Assembly: GCA_945897805.1 (NCBI GenBank)
Contig: CAMDFX010000015.1
Span: 1 to 64,000 of the forward strand
DNA: 64,000 nucleotides
Direction: 5' to 3'
Source of the DNA: Chryseobacterium gleum
GTDB taxonomy: Bacteria; Bacteroidota; Bacteroidia; Flavobacteriales_D; Crocinitomicaceae
Made by a program: the position numbers and the translations under genes
Notes under the pieces: generated by a model
Databases searched by the model: none
What the model was told of the DNA's origin: nothing
Seen by the model: only the letters and a program-made list of their open reading frames with translations
Shown here: one piece after another, positions 1 through 6,257 of the stretch
Layout of the letters: every line of letters starts with the position of its first letter
Position numbering within the stretch: the first letter of the stretch is position 1

Positions 1-14
1 TAACGTTTCGCTTC

Positions 15-26
15 ACGCATATGCGT
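15..26. repeat. 12-bp perfect palindrome
   Basis: ACGCATATGCGT reads the same on both strands. It lies in the 163 bases downstream of the integrase gene; the rest of bases 1-163 is AT-rich and shows no gene. It could be a protein-binding or recombination site next to the recombinase, but nothing in the window tests this, and a 12-bp palindrome can arise by chance. Confidence 0.35.
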
Positions 27-163
27 CTATTTCCGCTTTACCTGCTCGTTTCAAATCGCTCAATATCAATAACAAAAACGTTTTTAACCGAATAAATTCA
101 CTTTTCATATATTTCTTTTCGTTCATATATCAACCGATTGGCAACCAAAGCTAACCATTTATT

Positions 164-1738
164 TTAGATTTCCAAATTATCCAATGGACTTTTTAATTGA
201 TCAAAGCCTTTGGTGGTAATGTGGGTGTAAATTTCTGTCGTTTTTGAACTTTCATGCCCCAATAAAGATTGGATATAACGCAAATTAGTGCCATTTTCTA
301 GCAAGTGGGTGGCAAAAGAATGCCGCAAAGTATGCACAGTTACTTTTTTGGTAATCCCCGCTTTTTTAATCATTTCTTGAAAAAAAGCCTGAATGCTACG
401 ACTTGAATATTGCTCTGAAAATTGACCTTCAAACAAATATTTTTTGGGTTGATATTCCTTGAAATAAATTCTTAAAAGCTGTAAAGTTTTGTTAGCTAAT
501 AAAGTGTAACGGTCTTTTTTACCCTTCGACTGTTCTATCCTAATTTGCATTCGATTTGAATCTATATCGCAAATTTTTAAATTAATGCACTCCGAAATCC
601 GCAAGCCTGCTGAGTATATTACCATCAATATTGCTTTGTGCTTCAAATTTGAACACACTTTTAAGATCGAAATTATTTCGTTTTCACTTAAAACAACTGG
701 TAACGTTTTTTCCTTTTTAGGTCTGTCGATAAAATAAGTTTTCCTTTCTCCTTTCAAAACTCGCTCATAGTAGAATTTAATGGCATTTATTGCTTGATTT
801 TGATAGGATGAAGAAACATTTCTTTCCATAACCAAATGACGCAAAAAAGATTGAATATCCGCTTCATCCAATTTATCTATATCCTTGGCGAAGTGGAAAT
901 TTAGATAATCTTCAAAAGCGCTTTTGTACGTTTTAAATGTGCTTTCGCTGTATCTCAATTCTTTTATTTTAAGCAAGAAAATTTCTGGGCATGATTTATA
1001 ATTTGCTACATCAAAAGGTGTTTTTCGCTTCAGAGTCTTTGTGTCTGATTTTTCAATAATTTCTGAGTAAGTAAGCTTTAATTGCTTTATTTTAAGCATT
1101 ATTCTTTCCTTAATTTGCTCAGAATAAGGAATCGACCACCATTTATTTTTACTATCCCATGAATGAAAAGGTATTTTTTTAATTTCGAGCATTAGTTCTT
1201 TATTGAAACCAAAAATGACTCTCAACCGATTGCTATTCGTATGAATTACGAGTACTTCATCTATTTTTTTCACGATACCGCTCCCAGTTGTGGAAGCAAA
1301 CACAGTTTCTGTTTGATGCGCTATAAAAGAGTCAATTCTTCCTAAAAAATAGTTGGTGATTTTCTCTTTGTTTCCGGGATAATTTGGAATTTCCCAATGC
1401 AGCAAATTTGCATTCCATTTGATAAATTGAAAAGTTCTCAAAAACTGGATGTCTTCAAGTGATTTTGGAATTTTCAAGATTATTTTTCTTTCAAAAATTT
1501 CAATACTTATTTTGTGATATTCGCTTTTAGGAATAAATAATTCTCTAATATCAAGTGATTCATTGATTTTTTTGATTGAATTCAAAACACTATAAGAATT
1601 TTTTAACACAAGGAAATTTGCATTAATTTGCTCAATTTCAGAACCAATCAATTCAATAATTGGATCTACATTTTCTTCTGGTTTTACAAACAATAACAAT
1701 TTGTTTTCAACTGGAAAGGGTTCAGTTTTTATGTACAT
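164..1738 (-). CDS. Tyrosine recombinase/integrase with duplicated N-terminal HARP-like extension
   Basis: A site-specific DNA recombinase of 524 residues, about 200 longer than XerC/XerD. The C-terminal catalytic domain (about 345-524) has the full set of active residues: R380 in SAGLRISE, K405 in the beta-hairpin, H469 and R472 in HTLRHSFATHLL, H495 in LLGHESS and the nucleophile Y504. A SAM-like core-binding domain lies at about 248-340. Residues 1-230 are unusual: two related segments (about 84-132 and 170-220), each with a hydrophobic strand, then F-x(1-2)-W and a WEIP or WWSIP motif, resembling the HARP repeat of SNF2-type proteins. It lacks the extra helix that marks integron IntI enzymes. 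The gene reads toward the left edge, so its partner sites may lie outside. Recombinase call is firm; role and the HARP comparison are inference. Confidence 0.9.
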   Translation of the reverse strand: MYIKTEPFPVENKLLLFVKPEENVDPIIELIGSEIEQINANFLVLKNSYSVLNSIKKINESLDIRELFIPKSEYHKISIEIFERKIILKIPKSLEDIQFLRTFQFIKWNANLLHWEIPNYPGNKEKITNYFLGRIDSFIAHQTETVFASTTGSGIVKKIDEVLVIHTNSNRLRVIFGFNKELMLEIKKIPFHSWDSKNKWWSIPYSEQIKERIMLKIKQLKLTYSEIIEKSDTKTLKRKTPFDVANYKSCPEIFLLKIKELRYSESTFKTYKSAFEDYLNFHFAKDIDKLDEADIQSFLRHLVMERNVSSSYQNQAINAIKFYYERVLKGERKTYFIDRPKKEKTLPVVLSENEIISILKVCSNLKHKAILMVIYSAGLRISECINLKICDIDSNRMQIRIEQSKGKKDRYTLLANKTLQLLRIYFKEYQPKKYLFEGQFSEQYSSRSIQAFFQEMIKKAGITKKVTVHTLRHSFATHLLENGTNLRYIQSLLGHESSKTTEIYTHITTKGFDQLKSPLDNLEI

Positions 1739-1839
1739 GGGTAGTTTTTAAAGATAATCTAAGTTAAGAATAAAAATTACAAAAACCAAAAAAAGTTGCG
1801 TTAAGCCATCCAAATAAGAATATAAACGCAAGTTTTCAC

Positions 1840-1937
1840 ATCAATCCCCACGCCCCGGCGGAGGTGGAAAGCCCACAGCAGTGTTTACCGCGAGGACTTG
1901 CAGCCGAAGACGGAAAAGGCGCCCAAAAGAAAAAAAG
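1840..1937. other. GC-rich non-coding block between integrase and transporter
   Basis: Bases 1739-1839 are ordinary AT-rich spacer, but from about 1845 the sequence is markedly GC-rich (CCCCACGCCCCGGCGG and following) up to the transporter stop codon. Open frames crossing it are not convincing proteins. On the minus strand it forms the 3' flank of the transporter gene. It looks like a dispersed GC-rich flanking element, but no second copy exists in this window. Confidence 0.3.
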
Positions 1938-1938
1938 T

Positions 1939-2574
1939 CTACAAAATTCGTTTCGCCAAAGCGTGCATCAAATACACGAAAGGTGTCAGCAAAACGGCGA
2001 TAATTAATTTCACGCTGTAACCGGAAATCCAAAACACGAGAATTTCTTGAAACGAATAAACGCCCGGCAACCAAAAACCGATAAAAAGCACGATAAATCC
2101 ATCAATCAACTGAGAAATCACGGTCGAACCGGTACTTCGCAACCAAATCATGCGGCCCTTGGTCAATTTGTTGAAAACACCAAAAAGTTGCACATCTATC
2201 AACTGCGAAACCAAGAACGCCGTGATGCTGCCAATCATAATTGGCAAACTTCCGCCAAAAGCCTTGCGAAATTCACTGTCGCTCAAATAAGAATTGGCAT
2301 CCGTCGGCATTTCCACCGCGATGTAGACCAGCAAAAAACAAAAGGCAATCAATCCAGCGGTGATGTAACTCAAACGTTTCACTGTTTCTTTACCGAAATA
2401 ATCGTTCATCACATCGGTCAACAAAAAAACGATCGGCCAAGGAATGATCCCCGCAATAATCGGCGACAAAGGCGTAGGCACCGACTTCGCAGAAATCAAC
2501 TCCGCCACAATCGCGCTGGTAATAAAAACGCCAGCAAAAATGGTGAAGATGATTTGTTTTTTTGAATTGAGCAT
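1939..2574 (-). CDS. yhhQ: Queuosine precursor transporter (YhhQ/VUT family)
   Basis: Integral membrane protein of 211 residues with about six hydrophobic segments, matching the VUT/COG1738 family that imports queuosine precursors (preQ0/preQ1) for tRNA modification. Family features visible are the early AELISAK segment, the WPIVFLLTDVMNDYFGKE stretch with its conserved D and N, and SQLIDGFIVLFIGF late in the protein. No queuosine biosynthesis genes are adjacent. The coding sequence is clearly richer in G and C than its neighbours, and the gene sits between a GC-rich block and a repeat cluster beside a recombinase, so recent transfer is plausible. Long plus-strand frames over the same bases are shadows. 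Confidence 0.88.
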   Translation of the reverse strand: MLNSKKQIIFTIFAGVFITSAIVAELISAKSVPTPLSPIIAGIIPWPIVFLLTDVMNDYFGKETVKRLSYITAGLIAFCFLLVYIAVEMPTDANSYLSDSEFRKAFGGSLPIMIGSITAFLVSQLIDVQLFGVFNKLTKGRMIWLRSTGSTVISQLIDGFIVLFIGFWLPGVYSFQEILVFWISGYSVKLIIAVLLTPFVYLMHALAKRIL

Positions 2575-2580
2575 TTTTTT

Positions 2581-2697
2581 GAGACATTAGATATTAGACT
2601 GAAGACCGGAGACATTAGATATTAGACCGAAGACATTAGACATTAGACCGGAGACATTAGATATTAGACATTAGACCGAAGACATTAGACCGAGGAC
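2581..2697. repeat. Imperfect tandem repeats of a GACATTAGATATTAGAC-type unit
   Basis: Short units of the form GACATTAGA(TATTAGA)CCG(G/A)A are reiterated at least six times with small variations, directly after the start of the transporter gene. No reading frame follows the repeat. The inverse of the unit reappears at 2789-2802 (GTCTAATGTCTAAT), so the repeat arm and that segment could pair across the 250-base gap. Confidence 0.8.
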
Positions 2698-2733
2698 TCT
2701 CTAATTTTCTTTAGAATTAAAATTTTACGAAAA

Positions 2734-2779
2734 GTTGCGTAGCAACCACAAAAATCTAATCTAATAGTTGCGAAGCAAC
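2734..2779. repeat. Pair of small hairpin sequences GTTGCGNAGCAAC
   Basis: GTTGCGTAGCAAC (2734-2746) and GTTGCGAAGCAAC (2767-2779) are near-identical 13-mers, each a 5-bp stem with a 3-base loop. A related AGCGAAGCGGGTCTTTTT string follows near 2803-2820. They fill the space between the tandem repeats and the next gene and look like a small REP-like element; their function is unknown. Confidence 0.6.
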
Positions 2780-2822
2780 GGGTCTTTTGTCTAATGTCTA
2801 ATAGCGAAGCGGGTCTTTTTCC

Positions 2823-3524
2823 CTATTTTCCAATACCAACTTTCATCCCAATTGTCGCAACAAAGCGTGAATACTTGTCGTCCTCTCTCAACCAGGTTTC
2901 TTGCCATTCATTGTTCACAAATACCGAACTTGCTTGGTAAGTCGTGGAAGCATAACTTCCGATTCCGATACCGAAATAATAATCGAAAGAGAAATTATTT
3001 GCAAGCCATTGCTGATATCCGAAGTTGAAAGTAAAAATTGCTTCGTTGGTAAAACCTTTGATACTTGGCAATACACTGCTTGAATTTCCCTCAATTAATT
3101 CGTTGTATCTTCTATATTTGAATTTTGGTGAAATATACAATTGATTCAAAGCAGGTCGACCGTCTAAAGGATAAAATTTAAGCGCAACAGAAGTGAAAAC
3201 GCCCATCGATGAATTTTTAGTGGTCATAGATTGATCAACAAAAAATCTATTTCTTCCCAAATTTGAAACTGTTGGTCCTAATTCAACTTCCAAACTCATT
3301 GGATCATCCAATACGCGTTCATAAGCGAAATTAATCTCTCCAATAGCCATTCGAATTGGATCAAATTTGAAAACATTCATGTGTTCCACTAGGCGTCTAG
3401 GCATTTTGTTCTCTTTGGGACGACTTCTGTCAGAACTTCTGTCAACAATGATTACTTGTCTGTCTTCTTGAGCAATCAGCTGTAATCCTAAACAGCAAAA
3501 ATAAATTAAAACGAGTTTTTTCAT
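2823..3524 (-). CDS. Secreted/outer-membrane protein of unknown function
   Basis: A 233-residue protein with a signal peptide (MKKLVLIYFCCLGLQLIAQ). ATG 3522-3524 is preferred over longer frames because it begins at the signal peptide. The mature part opens with a charged, arginine-rich stretch, then shows alternating hydrophobic/aromatic strands (KFYPLDGRPALNQLYISPKFKYRRY; FTFNFGYQQWLANNFSFDYYFGIGIG) typical of small beta-barrel outer membrane proteins that Bacteroidota encode in large numbers. It lies downstream of the metallophosphatase on the same strand with about 50 bp between them, and may be the last gene of the nucleotidase operon. I do not recognise a named family. Confidence 0.75.
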   Translation of the reverse strand: MKKLVLIYFCCLGLQLIAQEDRQVIIVDRSSDRSRPKENKMPRRLVEHMNVFKFDPIRMAIGEINFAYERVLDDPMSLEVELGPTVSNLGRNRFFVDQSMTTKNSSMGVFTSVALKFYPLDGRPALNQLYISPKFKYRRYNELIEGNSSSVLPSIKGFTNEAIFTFNFGYQQWLANNFSFDYYFGIGIGSYASTTYQASSVFVNNEWQETWLREDDKYSRFVATIGMKVGIGK

Positions 3525-3576
3525 AACTATTACATTAAAAACGTTTAAACGAGAATTTACAAAATTCATTGTTAAA

Positions 3577-4479
3577 TTAATCAATTAAAATTAAACCTGA
3601 CTCTGATTTAACATTGTTACCAACATAAAAATCGACTCTTCCAAGCTGCACACCAGCCCAACCGACTTGATTCACCAACGTTATATTTCCGCCTAAATTG
3701 TATTCCACAGTCGGTTTTTCCAAAAAAGTGTGCGTATGTCCACCGATTATCAAATCAATTCCATCTGTTTTTTGCGCCAATTTTCGATCTGAAATCTTCT
3801 CCGAAGCATATTCATATCCCAAGTGTGACAAGCAAATAATCAAATCAACTTTTGCCTCCTTCAGCTTTTTGATTGATTCTTGCGCCATTTCAATCGGGTC
3901 TAAATGTTTAGTTTCCTTAAACTGCAGATCAGAAACCAATCCATTTAATGCTATTCCGAGTCCAAAGACGCCAATTTTCAAACCACTTTTTTCAAAAATG
4001 TGGTGTGATTTTGTATGTCCGTCTAGGATAGTATTGGTGAAATCGTAATTTGAGCACAAAAACGGAAAATTCGCAAATTCCTTGGCTTTCAAAAATCCAT
4101 CCAATCCCCCGTCAAAATCGTGGTTTCCCATTGTAGCGGCATCATAGCCCAAATGTGACATCAATTTCATTTCCAACAAGCCACCAAAACGATTGAAATA
4201 AGGCGTTCCTTGAAAAATATCTCCGGCATCTAAGAGCAAAACATTTTCTTCTTGAAATCTGATTTTTTGAATCAATTCATGTCGCCTAGAAACACCACCC
4301 AAATTCGCATATTTGGCATGATTCGCTGGAAAAGCATCGATGTTTGAATGCGTATCGTTGGTATGTAAAATGGTGATTTTTGTGGTTTTCCTTAAATCTG
4401 GAGCAGCCAATAATTGAGGAGAAACCATCAATCCACCAAAAGCCAAACTTGAACTTTGAATAAATTTTCTTCTTTCCAT
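3577..4479 (-). CDS. Metallophosphatase, catalytic half of a split 5'-nucleotidase
   Basis: A 300-residue calcineurin-like phosphoesterase with the dinuclear-metal motifs of UshA-type 5'-nucleotidases: HTNDTHSN (D42, H44), LDAGDIFQGTP (D84), MGNHDFDGG (N119, H120), LSHLGYE and GGHTHTF. It begins with a twin-arginine-like signal (MERRKFIQSS followed by a hydrophobic stretch), so it is probably exported folded with its metals. UshA proteins carry a second, substrate-binding domain; that domain is absent here and is encoded by the gene just upstream (3 bp away), so the two products probably work as a pair on extracellular or periplasmic nucleotides. Confidence 0.88.
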   Translation of the reverse strand: MERRKFIQSSSLAFGGLMVSPQLLAAPDLRKTTKITILHTNDTHSNIDAFPANHAKYANLGGVSRRHELIQKIRFQEENVLLLDAGDIFQGTPYFNRFGGLLEMKLMSHLGYDAATMGNHDFDGGLDGFLKAKEFANFPFLCSNYDFTNTILDGHTKSHHIFEKSGLKIGVFGLGIALNGLVSDLQFKETKHLDPIEMAQESIKKLKEAKVDLIICLSHLGYEYASEKISDRKLAQKTDGIDLIIGGHTHTFLEKPTVEYNLGGNITLVNQVGWAGVQLGRVDFYVGNNVKSESGLILID

Positions 4480-4482
4480 GAC

Positions 4483-5187
4483 TTACAATTTAATTCTTAT
4501 TTCTGAAATTTCGCCCAAAGATTTTCGCTTCTGCAAACCTTCTAAAATGACATTTCTGAGCAATAAATTTGGATTTTTTACCTCTAATTTGTCTTTAAAG
4601 AAATTCATATTATCGCCACCATTAAAAAGATAATCTGATGTTACCACCCAAAAATCTTTCATTTTCCATGTTTCATTATGTACATTAAAAATAGAATCTT
4701 GCAAAATTTTAAATCCGCTGATTGGTTCACCACCCGATTTTTTGAGATATTCTTTGATGTCAATGATTGAATTGGCAGGCATTTTGACTAAAATAAATTG
4801 ATTATCAAAAGGCATCAATTTAAATACATCGCCCAACAAAACATTTCCTTTGCTTATTGGTGCACGCAATCCGCCTGTGTTAATCATACAAATCATGCTT
4901 TCACTTGGAAGTATTTCATTTCCTTTTTCCAACAAAATATCAGCCACTAAAAATCCTAAATTTCCATTGGGTCTTTGGTTGATAAAATCTACTTCCGCTT
5001 GCGCAATGACCTGATTCATTTCTTTGTCCAATTCAATTTTATAAGGTGAAACGATAGAATCAACACTTCTTGAATTGGCATACTCCGCAGACAAAGGAAT
5101 GGATTTCCCATTCACAAAAGTTTGTTTACAAAAAGAGCAGGCCGATAGACCTGCTCCTAAGATGAAAATATAAAATTTAAATTTCAT
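4483..5187 (-). CDS. 5'-nucleotidase C-terminal domain lipoprotein, substrate-binding half
   Basis: A 234-residue predicted lipoprotein (lipobox LSAC, C17) matching the 5_nucleotid_C domain that binds the base in UshA-like enzymes: ESMICMINTGGLRAPISKGNVLLGDVFKLMPFDNQ is the typical N-G-G-x-R segment and the late SDYLFNGGDNMNFF is the other conserved block. It precedes the metallophosphatase by 3 bp, so the halves of the usual enzyme are two genes in reverse order. The first 157 bases, and 8 bases before the ATG, are present a second time at 6093-6257, on the other side of an inserted gene; see the repeat entries. A TATATTTG promoter box at 5237-5244, in inserted DNA, probably drives it now. 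Confidence 0.87.
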   Translation of the reverse strand: MKFKFYIFILGAGLSACSFCKQTFVNGKSIPLSAEYANSRSVDSIVSPYKIELDKEMNQVIAQAEVDFINQRPNGNLGFLVADILLEKGNEILPSESMICMINTGGLRAPISKGNVLLGDVFKLMPFDNQFILVKMPANSIIDIKEYLKKSGGEPISGFKILQDSIFNVHNETWKMKDFWVVTSDYLFNGGDNMNFFKDKLEVKNPNLLLRNVILEGLQKRKSLGEISEIRIKL

Positions 5188-5195
5188 TATTCAAT
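5031..5195. repeat. 165-bp direct repeat, functional copy (5' end of nucleotidase gene)
   Basis: Bases 5031-5195 match 6093-6257 at 161 of 165 positions with no gaps. This copy contains the intact start of the nucleotidase lipoprotein gene plus 8 bases that correspond to the end of the endonuclease gene. Identity stops abruptly at both ends. Confidence 0.97.
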
Positions 5196-5236
5196 TATTT
5201 TTGTTCAAAAGTGTATTAAATAAATTTGAAGACATT

Positions 5237-5244
5237 CAAATATA
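5237..5244 (-). promoter_or_regulatory. -7 box TATATTTG for the nucleotidase gene
   Basis: On the minus strand TATATTTG fits the Bacteroidota -7 consensus TAnnTTTG, with a TTG 17 bases upstream (5262-5264), about 50 bases before the nucleotidase ATG. It lies inside the inserted DNA, so the insertion seems to have supplied a new promoter. Confidence 0.45.
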
Positions 5245-5292
5245 AGGATTTCATTTCTATTCAAGTGCTAATTCCTCACATTTTCAAAAGAG

Positions 5293-5308
5293 AACATTTT
5301 GTAATGTT
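5293..5308. promoter_or_regulatory. Inverted repeat AACATT-TTGT-AATGTT
   Basis: A 6-bp inverted repeat with a 4-base loop in the 262-bp space between the divergent nucleotidase and kinase-like genes. It could be an operator or small hairpin. Nothing else but the two promoter boxes is seen in this gap. Confidence 0.3.
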
Positions 5309-5429
5309 TTGGGCGGTTGATCAATTTAAGTTTTAAAATCTGATTAAGAGATAGTTGAAAATATATTTTGACAAAAAGATTCAGAAACCCTTTCAATTTT
5401 GAGGGGTTATGTGTTTCAATTTTTATTGC

Positions 5430-5437
5430 TATTTTTG
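5430..5437 (+). promoter_or_regulatory. -7 box TATTTTTG for the kinase-like gene
   Basis: TATTTTTG matches TAnnTTTG and ends 12 bases before ATG 5450, which supports that start over the longer frame from 5399 that would run across the promoter. No clear -33 TTTG at normal spacing. Confidence 0.45.
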
Positions 5438-5449
5438 CATTATAGTCTT

Positions 5450-6073
5450 ATGAAGTATGAATTACAAAATATCATTTCAGGAACGAGCAAAGTTAAATTT
5501 GGAAAACTTATCCAAGCAGCCGCCAGTCACCTTAAAAGAAGCAAAGGAACAAGCGCTTTGGTTGAAAACGATAAGCAAATCAAAAGTACGGAAAGTAAAA
5601 GTTTAAAGGTTTTTATAGAAGAAAATAAACTGTGGATTACAAACATTAATTTCAGAAAATTTGTTTCCGAAGGAGCCGAGCAAAGAGTTTATTTGAAAAA
5701 CGGCAAAAAAGTCTTGAAGCTGAACGATGCTATTTATTACCTTTCTTGGATAGATTATTTTAATAATTTATTGCTCAATAATTACTTTTTCCCTGCAACT
5801 GCTTATAATTTGAAAGGGTTTTATCTAAATGACGAAATCCTTTATGCTGTTGTTGAACAAACTTATGTGAAAGCAACAGAAAAAACCGAGCTAAAAAATG
5901 TGAATGAATTTTTAACTCAAAACGGATTTAACAATACCAAAAATAATGATTATTTTAATCCTGAACTTGGTATTATTTTAGAAGATTTGCATGATGAAAA
6001 CGTTTTGACAAAAACAGGTGATTTGTTTTTTATAGATACCGTTTTTTACTTAACTGATGAGTTTTACACCTAA
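5450..6073 (+). CDS. Putative polyvalent-type protein kinase domain protein
   Basis: A 207-residue protein strongly resembling the kinase domain found in polyvalent proteins of phages and conjugative elements, and as stand-alone genes in Bacteroidota. Visible features: an N-terminal ISGTSKVKFG segment, a VLKLN strand with a candidate ATP-binding lysine K90, the conserved YYLSWIDYFNNLLLNNYFFP block, the catalytic-loop-like LEDLHDENVL (D179-N184) and a DFG-equivalent FIDTVFYL (D196). It runs opposite to its neighbours inside an insertion flanked by a 165-bp repeat. Its substrate is unknown; such proteins are proposed to act in conflict between elements and hosts. Start moved to ATG 5450 because the promoter box is just upstream. 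Confidence 0.82.
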   Translation: MKYELQNIISGTSKVKFGKLIQAAASHLKRSKGTSALVENDKQIKSTESKSLKVFIEENKLWITNINFRKFVSEGAEQRVYLKNGKKVLKLNDAIYYLSWIDYFNNLLLNNYFFPATAYNLKGFYLNDEILYAVVEQTYVKATEKTELKNVNEFLTQNGFNNTKNNDYFNPELGIILEDLHDENVLTKTGDLFFIDTVFYLTDEFYT

Positions 6074-6249
6074 CACTTATTCAATTTTATCGATTCAATT
6101 TTATAAGGTGAAACGATAGAATCAACACTTCTTGAATTGGTATACTCCGCAGACAAAGGAATGGATTTCCCATTCACAAAAGTTTGTTTACCAAAAGAGC
6201 GGGCCGATAGACCTGCTCCTAAGATGAAAATATACAATTTAAATTTCAT
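6070..6249 (-). pseudogene. Displaced 5' fragment of the nucleotidase lipoprotein gene
   Basis: The second repeat copy keeps the nucleotidase ATG (6247-6249) and about 51 codons, then runs into foreign sequence and stops at 6070-6072, inside the last bases of the kinase-like gene on the other strand. All four base differences from the intact copy change the protein: F5L, C17R, C20G and A37T. C17R removes the lipobox cysteine. The ATG still overlaps the endonuclease stop as TAATG, so the fragment may still be translated, but it cannot make a working enzyme. Confidence 0.85.
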
Positions 6250-6257
6250 TATTCAAT
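6093..6257. repeat. 165-bp direct repeat, displaced copy
   Basis: Partner of 5031-5195 with 4 mismatches in 165. It includes the stop codon (6249-6251) and last codons of the endonuclease gene, so its right end sits in coding sequence at the original gene junction. Confidence 0.97.

Larger units (their letters stand above)
5196..6257. mobile_element. 1062-bp insertion unit carrying one kinase-like gene and one repeat copy
   Basis: Removing bases 5196-6257, that is one 165-bp repeat copy plus 897 bp of unique DNA, would put the endonuclease gene stop and the nucleotidase start back together in a TAATG overlap. The unit encodes no transposase or recombinase and has no terminal inverted repeats. 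The long flanking repeat suggests integration of a circle by crossover within shared sequence, or a reciprocal event, rather than a transposon with a short target duplication. Its only gene is the polyvalent-type kinase. The mechanism is inferred; the repeat itself is seen. Confidence 0.6.

Noticed and set aside
1-1840. Integron with IntI-type integrase and attI/attC sites
   Set aside because: The recombinase ends in IntI-like sequence (IYTH to KSPLDNL) and a GTTAAGC core-like string lies upstream, but the extra IntI helix between the Lys and His-x-x-Arg boxes is missing and no attC array is visible.
1841-2565. Overlapping open frames on both strands across the transporter gene
   Set aside because: They are Arg/His/Gln-rich translations of the transporter's other frames; the VUT-family reading explains the region.
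2581-2697. CRISPR array
   Set aside because: Units are short, variable and directly adjoining with no unique spacers of constant length, and no cas genes are present.
5196-6257. Classical insertion sequence
   Set aside because: No transposase, no terminal inverted repeats, and a 165-bp flanking duplication is far longer than transposon target duplications.
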